Part shown: one piece after another, positions 5,894 to 11,150 of the stretch
Layout: each line of letters opens with the position of its first letter
How positions within the stretch are numbered: the stretch's first letter is position 1
Assembly: GCA_027051995.1 (NCBI GenBank)
Contig: JALUFY010000237.1
Location: forward strand, 1 to 11,150
Length of the DNA stretch: 11,150 bases
From: Hyphomicrobiales bacterium
GTDB taxonomy: Bacteria; Pseudomonadota; Alphaproteobacteria; Rhizobiales; Aestuariivirgaceae
Direction: 5' to 3'
The notes under the pieces: model-generated
The model's input: only the letters and a program-made list of their open reading frames with translations
What the model was told of the DNA's origin: nothing
Database searches by the model: none
Position numbers and translations under genes: made by a program

Positions 5894-6763
5894 ATGAATC
5901 TGGAGCGGGAATACGACAATCGCGGGCGCGTGGCGGACAGCGCGGCCATCATCGATGGCTGGGCGGCCCGCGCGCTGGCCTTCCGCGCCGGTGCGGCGGC
6001 GGCGGGCCGGGCCGAGCTGGACGCCATCTATGGCCATCACCCGCGCCATGTCTATGACCTGTTCCGGCCCGAAAGGGACGCCGGCGGCGCGGTTGCGCTG
6101 TTTCTGCATGGCGGATACTGGAAGGCGCTGGACAAGACCTCCTTCAGCCACATGGCGGCGGGCCTGACGCGCCTTGGCGTGCCGGTGGCAGTGGCCAGCT
6201 ACAGGCTGTGCCCCAAGGCGGAAATCAGCGATATCATAGGCGACGCGCGGCAGGTGGCGGTGCATCTTGTCCGCCGTCTTGGGCGGCCTCTGGTGGCCAT
6301 CGGCCATTCGGCGGGGGCGCATCTGGCGGCCTGCCTGATGGCAACGGACTGGACGGCGCGCGGCTTCGAGACCCGCCCCGTGCGCGCCGGGATGGGCATT
6401 TCCGGCGTCTATGACCTGCGCCCCTTGCTGGCCACGCCGCACAATCAGGCGCTGCGGCTGGACGAGATGAGCGCCTTCGCCGCCAGCCCGCTGCTGTGGC
6501 CCGCGCCAAAAGGGCAAAGGTTCGCGCTGGCCGTGGGCGGAGACGAATCGGAAGAATTCATCCGCCAGAGCCGCTCGCTGGAGGCGGCGTGGAGCGGCTG
6601 CGGCGTGAGCATCTCCAGCGACATCATGGAAGGCGAAAACCATTTCACCATCATCGGCGGGCTGGAGGAGGCCGCCAGCCCCTTGACGCGCACGGCTCAT
6701 GCTCTATGCCTTGGGCATGACCAGCGGGCCGCAAAGCATAGAGACGCCATCTGGCAAGTCTGA
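5894..6763 (+). CDS. Alpha/beta hydrolase, kynurenine formamidase/esterase type
   Basis: This 289-residue protein is a predicted cytoplasmic serine hydrolase. HGGYW (72-76) gives the oxyanion-hole loop of the carboxylesterase/arylformamidase group, and GHSAGAH (137-143) holds the nucleophile Ser139. Asp217 in GGDESEEF and His250 in ENHFTI complete a plausible triad. The layout is that of kynurenine formamidase-like hydrolases, but no tryptophan-degradation gene is nearby, so a general esterase is the safer call. The ATG at 5894 lacks a clear Shine-Dalgarno sequence. The gene's last 47 bases overlap the likely hpnC start, so it is probably translated as part of the squalene/hopanoid unit. The preceding 149-base gap holds a weak TTGAAC (5776-5781)/TATCAA (5799-5804) pair with 17-base spacing, a possible promoter. 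Confidence 0.85.
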   Translation: MNLEREYDNRGRVADSAAIIDGWAARALAFRAGAAAAGRAELDAIYGHHPRHVYDLFRPERDAGGAVALFLHGGYWKALDKTSFSHMAAGLTRLGVPVAVASYRLCPKAEISDIIGDARQVAVHLVRRLGRPLVAIGHSAGAHLAACLMATDWTARGFETRPVRAGMGISGVYDLRPLLATPHNQALRLDEMSAFAASPLLWPAPKGQRFALAVGGDESEEFIRQSRSLEAAWSGCGVSISSDIMEGENHFTIIGGLEEAASPLTRTAHALCLGHDQRAAKHRDAIWQV

Positions 6764-7574
6764 AGCGACGGAGAACTTTCCCGTCGGCTCGTGGCTGATC
6801 GCGCCCGCCCTGCGCCCGCACGTGGCGGCCTATTACGCCTGGGCGCGGGCCATCGACGACATCGCCGACAATCCGGAACTTCCGCCGGTGGAGAAACTGA
6901 AGCGGCTCGACCTCATGGAGCTGGCGCTGGCCGGGGCGATGGGGCGCGGCAGGCCGGAGCTGGCCACGGCGCTGAGGCTGCGCGAGAGCCTGCTCGCCAC
7001 CGGCGTGCCCTTTTCCACCGCGCTTGATCTTGTCTCGGCCTTCAAGCAGGACGCGGAGAAGACCCGCTACGCGGACTGGGCGGAACTCATGGATTATTGC
7101 GAGCGTTCCGCCGCGCCCGTGGGGCGGTTTCTGCTGCATCTGCACGGGGAGAAGGACGAGGCGGCCTTTTCCGCGTCGGACGCCCTGTGCAAGGCGCTTC
7201 AGGTGATCAATCATCTTCAGGACTGCAAGGACGATTATATCGATCTCGGCCGCATCTATCTGCCCCGGGACTGGATGGCCGCCGCCGGGGCCAATGACGC
7301 CATGCTGGGCGCGCCACGGGCCACGAAAGAGCTTGGGCGGGTGCTGGATCAATGCGTCAACGGCTGCCGCGATCTGATGCAAGAGGCGCGCGGACTGCCA
7401 GCCGTTTTGCAATCGCGCAGGCTGGCGATGGAATCGGCGGTGATCGCCGAGGTGGCCGACGCGCTGATCCTTGAACTGGCCGGGCGCGATCCCGTCCGCC
7501 ACAAGGTCAGGCTCTCGAAGGGCCAATACGCGGGCTGCGTGCTGCGCGGCGTGTGGAAGGCGCTCAGATCATGA
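6717..7574 (+). CDS. hpnC: Hydroxysqualene synthase HpnC
   Basis: This 285-residue member of the trans-isoprenyl diphosphate synthase/squalene-phytoene synthase family shows the HpnC signature ENFPVGSWL (19-27). The first Asp motif is DDIAD (47-51), YCERSAAPVGR lies at 127-137, and the second Asp region NHLQDCKDDYIDLGRIYLP is at 165-183. HpnC converts presqualene diphosphate to hydroxysqualene, between HpnD and HpnE in the bacterial three-step squalene route (established biochemistry). The start at 6717 is chosen because the family usually has a short leader before ENFPVGSW. ATG 6699 is also in frame, and neither has a good ribosome binding site. The 47-base overlap with the hydrolase gene suggests translational coupling. 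hpnB follows after 10 bases. Confidence 0.92.
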   Translation: MTSGPQSIETPSGKSEATENFPVGSWLIAPALRPHVAAYYAWARAIDDIADNPELPPVEKLKRLDLMELALAGAMGRGRPELATALRLRESLLATGVPFSTALDLVSAFKQDAEKTRYADWAELMDYCERSAAPVGRFLLHLHGEKDEAAFSASDALCKALQVINHLQDCKDDYIDLGRIYLPRDWMAAAGANDAMLGAPRATKELGRVLDQCVNGCRDLMQEARGLPAVLQSRRLAMESAVIAEVADALILELAGRDPVRHKVRLSKGQYAGCVLRGVWKALRS

Positions 7575-7584
7575 GGGCGGAATC

Positions 7585-8739
7585 ATGATGACCGCCGTTT
7601 TCTGGCTCGGGGCGGCGCTGCTGGCGGCCTGGATCGTTCTGGTGTTCTTCTGGCATGGCTTCTGGCGCATGGATGCGCGGCTCGGCTCCGCCCCCGTCCT
7701 GCCGCCGGGCGGCAAATGGCCGGATGTGGCCATTATCGTGCCGGCGCGCAACGAGCGCAAACACCTGAAGGAGAGCCTCTCTTCCCTGCTGGCGCAGGAT
7801 TACGCCGGGCGGTTCTCCGTCACTGTCGTCAATGACAATTCCACCGACGAAACCGGAGACATCGCGCGCGCCCTGGCGCGGGATTCCGGCGGGCTGCTGC
7901 GTGCCGTGGACGCGCCGGAAAAACCGCGCGGCTGGGCTGGCAAGATGGCGGCGCTGCATCATGGCGTCATGGCCGCGTGCGAAAGAGGAACGCCGGAACT
8001 CTTCTGGTTCACCGACGCCGACATCGCCCATGCGCCGGACACCCTGCGGCGGCTGGTCTTTCTGGCGCAATCGGAGAAGCTCGGCCTGGCCTCCGTCATG
8101 GTGCGCCTGCATTGCGCATCCCTGTGGGAAAAACTGCTTGTTCCCGCCTTCGTCTATTTCTTCTTTCTGCTCTATCCGCCCAGGGCGGTGGCGCGGCCGG
8201 ACAGGTATGCGGCGGGCGCGGCGGGCGGCTGTCTGCTGATCCGCACTGCGGCGCTTGATGACATCGGCGGGATCGCGGCCATTCATGACGCGGTGATCGA
8301 TGATTGCGCCCTGGCGCGCAAGGTCAAGGACAGGGGCTTTCGCCTGTGGCTGGGGCTTTCGGACACATCAGTTTCGCTGCGCCGCTATGACACCCTGAGC
8401 AGCCTGTGGGCGATGGTGGCGCGCTCGGCCTATGCGCAGCTTGGCTATTCGCCCTGGATGCTCGCCGGCGCGCTGGCCGGGGTGCTGTTCACCTTCGTGC
8501 TGCCGGCCTTTTATCCGCCGGGATTCGTGTTCGGCGCGCCGTGGGCGCATTTTCCCGGCCTTGTGGCCTTTGGCCTGATGACGGCGAGCATGCTGCCCAT
8601 CGTGCGCTTTTACGGCCTGGGCAAGGGCTGGGCGCTGCTTTTGCCGCTGGCGGCGCTGCTTTACGCGGCCATGACGGCCTCCTCGGCGCTGGCGCACATG
8701 ACGGGCCGGGGCGTCAGCTGGCGCGGGCGCGATGTGTGA
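7585..8739 (+). CDS. hpnB: Hopanoid-associated glycosyltransferase HpnB
   Basis: This 384-residue membrane GT2 family protein has an N-terminal transmembrane segment (about 4-23). The catalytic domain follows, with VPARNE (52-57), NDNSTDET (83-90), the metal-binding TDAD (143-146), AAGAAGGCLLIR (219-230) and the acid pair D249-D250 in IDDCALARKVK. Hydrophobic helices follow at about 303-320, 333-350 and 360-380. This is the HpnB arrangement, a glycosyltransferase repeatedly found in hopanoid clusters whose donor and acceptor are not firmly assigned. ATG 7585 has GAGGG (7573-7577) 7 bases upstream; ATG 7588 is the adjacent alternative. The open frame extends upstream to 7471, but that part lies inside hpnC and is not credible. 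It is co-oriented and tightly spaced with hpnC. Confidence 0.92.
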   Translation: MMTAVFWLGAALLAAWIVLVFFWHGFWRMDARLGSAPVLPPGGKWPDVAIIVPARNERKHLKESLSSLLAQDYAGRFSVTVVNDNSTDETGDIARALARDSGGLLRAVDAPEKPRGWAGKMAALHHGVMAACERGTPELFWFTDADIAHAPDTLRRLVFLAQSEKLGLASVMVRLHCASLWEKLLVPAFVYFFFLLYPPRAVARPDRYAAGAAGGCLLIRTAALDDIGGIAAIHDAVIDDCALARKVKDRGFRLWLGLSDTSVSLRRYDTLSSLWAMVARSAYAQLGYSPWMLAGALAGVLFTFVLPAFYPPGFVFGAPWAHFPGLVAFGLMTASMLPIVRFYGLGKGWALLLPLAALLYAAMTASSALAHMTGRGVSWRGRDV

Positions 8740-8959
8740 GCGCGGAGAGCGCCCGCCGCGGTTTTGCACATCCCGCGCGGCGATTGCGCGATCTGGTGAC
8801 AAAATGTTTGCATATTTCCCATTGCCGCCATATTGCCGGGCATGGATATTTGCCGCGAGCCGGGCTATGCTGCCGGGCCAATGACAAGGGGGCGCATGCC
8901 GCCGGAAAGCGCGAGCGCGCATGGCCGGGGGCGCACCGTCCCGCGCGAGATGGAACAAG

Positions 8960-10900
8960 ATGGCTGCTGAAAAATCCATATCCACGCCGCTGCTGGACGC
9001 CATAGCAACGCCGCGCGAGCTGCGCGATCTGCCAAGGGACAAGCTGCCGCAACTGGCGGAGGAGCTGCGCCAGGAAGTGATCCACGCGGCCTCCGAAACC
9101 GGCGGGCATTTCGGCGCGGGGCTGGGCGTGGTGGAGCTGACCGTGGCCCTGCACTACGTTTTCGACACGCCGCGCGACAAGCTGATCTGGGATGTTTCGC
9201 ATCAGGCCTATCCGCACAAGATCCTCACCGGGCGGCGCGGACGCATCCGCACCATCCGCAGGAGCGGCGGGCTCTATGGCTTCACCAAGCGCACGGAAAG
9301 CGATTACGACCCCTTCGGAGCGGGCCATTCCTCCACCTCCATTTCCGCCGCGCTGGGCATGGCCACGGCGCGCGACCTGGCCGGGCGGGACGAGAACATC
9401 ATCAGCGTCATCGGCGACGGCTCGATGAGCGCGGGCATGGCCTACGAGGCGATGAACCACGCCGGGGCCACCGACAAGCGCATGATCGTCATCCTCAACG
9501 ACAACGGCATGTCCATTTCGCCCGCCGTGGGGGCGCTGACCAACTATCTGTCCTGGCTCGTCTCCTCGCGGCCCTTCCTGACATTGCGCGACATCGCCAA
9601 GAGTGTTGCCAGCAAGTTCCCCAGGCAGCTGCGCGACGCCGCCGCGCGGGCCGATGAATACGCGCGCGGCATGGTGCTGGGCGGCACGCTGTTCGAGGAG
9701 CTCGGCTTCTATTACGTCGGCCCCATCGACGGCCATGACCTGAACACCCTGGTGCCCATTCTGGAGAACGTGCGCGACGCCAAAGACATGGGGCCGGTGC
9801 TGGTGCATGTGGTGACGGAAAAGGGCAAGGGCCATCCCTTCGCCGCCGATCACCCGGAAAAATATCACGCCGTTGCGCCCTTCGACATCAAGACGGGCGA
9901 GAGCAAGGCGGCCAAGTCCAACACGCCCAGCTATACCTCCGTCTTTGCTCAGGCGCTGATCCGCGAGGCGCGGCGCGACGAGAAAATCGTCGCCATCACG
10001 GCGGCCATGCCGTCGGGCACCGGGCTGGACAAGTTCGAGGAGCATTTCCCGGAGAGGATGTTCGATGTCGGCATCGCCGAGCAGCACGCGGTGACCTTCG
10101 CCGCCGGCATGGCGGCGGAAGGCTACAAGCCCTACGCGGCCATCTACTCCACCTTCCTGCAACGCGGGTTCGATCAGGTGGTGCATGACGTGGCCCTGCA
10201 AAAGCTGCCGGTGCGCTTCGCCATCGACCGCGCCGGGCTGGTGGGCAACGACGGGGCGACGCACGCGGGCACCTTCGATATCACCGCGCTGAGCTGCCTG
10301 CCGGGCATGGTGCTCATGGCGGCGGCCGACGAGGCCGAGCTTGTCCACATGGTGGCCACGGCGGCGGCCTATGACGAGGGGCCCATCGCCTTCCGCTATC
10401 CGCGCGGGGCCGGCGCGGGGGTGGAGATTCCCGAAGACGGCCAGCTGCTGGACATCGGCAGGGGCCGGATCATCCGCGAAGGCTCCAGGGTGGCCATCCT
10501 TTCGCTTGGCGCGCGGCTGGGCGAGGCGCTGAAGGCGGCTTCCGAGCTTGAGAAACATGGCGTTTCCGCGACCGTCGCGGATGCGCGCTTCGCCAAGCCG
10601 CTGGATACGGAGCTGGTGGAGCGGCTGGCGCGCGAACACGAGGTGCTGATCACCATCGAGGAAGGCGCGCAAGGCGGCTTCGGCGCGCATGTGCTGGAGC
10701 ATCTGGCGCGCATCGACGCCCTGCGCGGCGGGGCGCTGGTGCGGCCCATGACGGTGCCCGACAGGTTCATCGCCCACGGCTCGATGCGCGAGCAATACGA
10801 GGACGCGGGGCTGACCGCCCGGCACATCGTGGCCGAGGCCTTCTCCGCCCTCGGCCTTGACGCGCAAAAGGCCGCGCCGCTTGCCGCCGCCAAGCCGTGA
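8960..10900 (+). CDS. dxs: 1-deoxy-D-xylulose-5-phosphate synthase
   Basis: This 646-residue, full-length enzyme condenses pyruvate and glyceraldehyde 3-phosphate, using thiamine diphosphate, in the first step of the MEP isoprenoid pathway. The thiamine domain shows GGHFG with His50, SHQAYPHK (80-87), GAGHSSTS (120-127), the metal site GDGSMSAG (152-159) and NDNGMSI (180-186). The pyrimidine domain has [13 protein letters not shown] (371-383, Glu374), YSTFLQR (396-402) and [15 protein letters not shown] (423-437, His435). A transketolase C-domain follows (residues about 500-625). The start at 8960 is chosen because DXS proteins normally begin a few residues before the TPLLD motif. ATG 8921 would add 13 atypical residues. 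The 220-base gap after hpnB suggests it may have its own promoter, though I found no convincing one. hpnD follows after 8 bases. It may be the housekeeping dxs or a second copy dedicated to hopanoid precursor supply. Confidence 0.96.
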   Translation: MAAEKSISTPLLDAIATPRELRDLPRDKLPQLAEELRQEVIHAASETGGHFGAGLGVVELTVALHYVFDTPRDKLIWDVSHQAYPHKILTGRRGRIRTIRRSGGLYGFTKRTESDYDPFGAGHSSTSISAALGMATARDLAGRDENIISVIGDGSMSAGMAYEAMNHAGATDKRMIVILNDNGMSISPAVGALTNYLSWLVSSRPFLTLRDIAKSVASKFPRQLRDAAARADEYARGMVLGGTLFEELGFYYVGPIDGHDLNTLVPILENVRDAKDMGPVLVHVVTEKGKGHPFAADHPEKYHAVAPFDIKTGESKAAKSNTPSYTSVFAQALIREARRDEKIVAITAAMPSGTGLDKFEEHFPERMFDVGIAEQHAVTFAAGMAAEGYKPYAAIYSTFLQRGFDQVVHDVALQKLPVRFAIDRAGLVGNDGATHAGTFDITALSCLPGMVLMAAADEAELVHMVATAAAYDEGPIAFRYPRGAGAGVEIPEDGQLLDIGRGRIIREGSRVAILSLGARLGEALKAASELEKHGVSATVADARFAKPLDTELVERLAREHEVLITIEEGAQGGFGAHVLEHLARIDALRGGALVRPMTVPDRFIAHGSMREQYEDAGLTARHIVAEAFSALGLDAQKAAPLAAAKP

Positions 10901-10908
10901 GGCCCGGC

Positions 10909-11150
10909 ATGGCCGCCAGCGCAACGCCAGCCCCGGAAGCCGCCGCGCGGCGGGCCGCCGCCCTGACGCGGGCGGCCTCCAGCTCGTTCTACTGGGCCAT
11001 GCGCCTGATGCCGCCGCGCAAGCGCGCCGCCATGTTCGCCATCTACGCCTTCTGCCGGGTGGTGGACGACATCGCCGATGACGAAAGCGCAAGCCGCGCG
11101 GAAAGACTGGCGGCGCTTGATGGCTGGGAAGAACGCATCAATGCGCTTTT
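10909..11150 (+). CDS. hpnD: Presqualene diphosphate synthase HpnD (partial, runs off window)
   Basis: The first 80 residues are present. The family motifs SSSFYWAMRLMPP (24-36) and IYAFCRVVDDIADDE (45-59), with the first Asp-rich substrate-binding motif, identify a squalene/phytoene synthase of the HpnD type. HpnD joins two farnesyl diphosphates into presqualene diphosphate. The Ala-rich N-terminus and start at 10909 are supported by GAGG (10899-10902) overlapping the dxs stop codon, 6 bases before ATG, so it is co-translated with dxs. The rest of the gene lies beyond the window. Phytoene synthase is the main alternative, but the neighbouring hpnC and hpnB favour HpnD. Confidence 0.88.
   Translation, partial: MAASATPAPEAAARRAAALTRAASSSFYWAMRLMPPRKRAAMFAIYAFCRVVDDIADDESASRAERLAALDGWEERINAL

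Noticed and set aside
8740..8959. Promoter or small RNA in the gap before dxs
   Set aside because: Several TTGCC-type hexamers are present, but none pairs with a -10 at 16-18 bases and no terminator-ended structure is seen.
8714..11092. Long open frame (792 residues) on the minus strand opposite dxs
   Set aside because: It mirrors dxs and hpnD, has low-complexity Arg/Gly/His-rich composition and matches no family. Long antisense frames are common opposite GC-rich genes.

Overview
The window is GC-rich DNA with tightly packed genes, all on the plus strand, and reads like an alphaproteobacterial chromosome. The evidence is the squalene/hopanoid gene set (hpnC, hpnB, dxs, hpnD), the codon use, and a pair of REP-like hairpins of a style common in that class. 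I cannot name a genus. No tRNA, rRNA, transposase, phage or CRISPR gene is visible.

Left part (1-2365): a small exported protein with two YARHG units and a regular cysteine pattern is closed by a good intrinsic terminator. A two-gene unit follows, joined by a 4-base ATGA overlap: a histidine-rich conserved protein of unknown function and an exported SUMF1/formylglycine-generating-enzyme-fold protein.

Middle (2366-4164): a 623-base gene-free stretch holds a roughly 207-base element bounded by inverted REP-like hairpins. Next comes the most unusual locus. A secretion signal leads into five exact-length 54-base tandem repeats (three Asn-Pro-Cys triplets plus a Lys/Met-rich linker). The frame then stops just after a run of nine A's. 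The same Cys-rich repeat protein continues in the -1 frame into a cytochrome P460-type domain with a CxxCH haem c site. The haem domain has no signal peptide or good start of its own, so the two halves look like one 358-residue exported haem protein split by a single-base shift. That shift may be a genuine slippage site, a phase switch, a mutation or a sequencing error. A strong intrinsic terminator follows.

Right part (4165-11150): a staphylococcal-nuclease-fold exported protein that has lost its catalytic residues overlaps a GT-B glycosyltransferase gene. After a 149-base gap comes an alpha/beta hydrolase whose 3' end overlaps hpnC. Then follow hpnB, dxs and the start of hpnD, which is cut by the window edge. 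dxs makes the first committed intermediate of the MEP isoprenoid pathway. HpnD and HpnC turn farnesyl diphosphate into presqualene diphosphate and then hydroxysqualene, so the region links precursor supply to squalene/hopanoid lipids. HpnE and squalene-hopene cyclase are not in the window and may lie beyond its right end.
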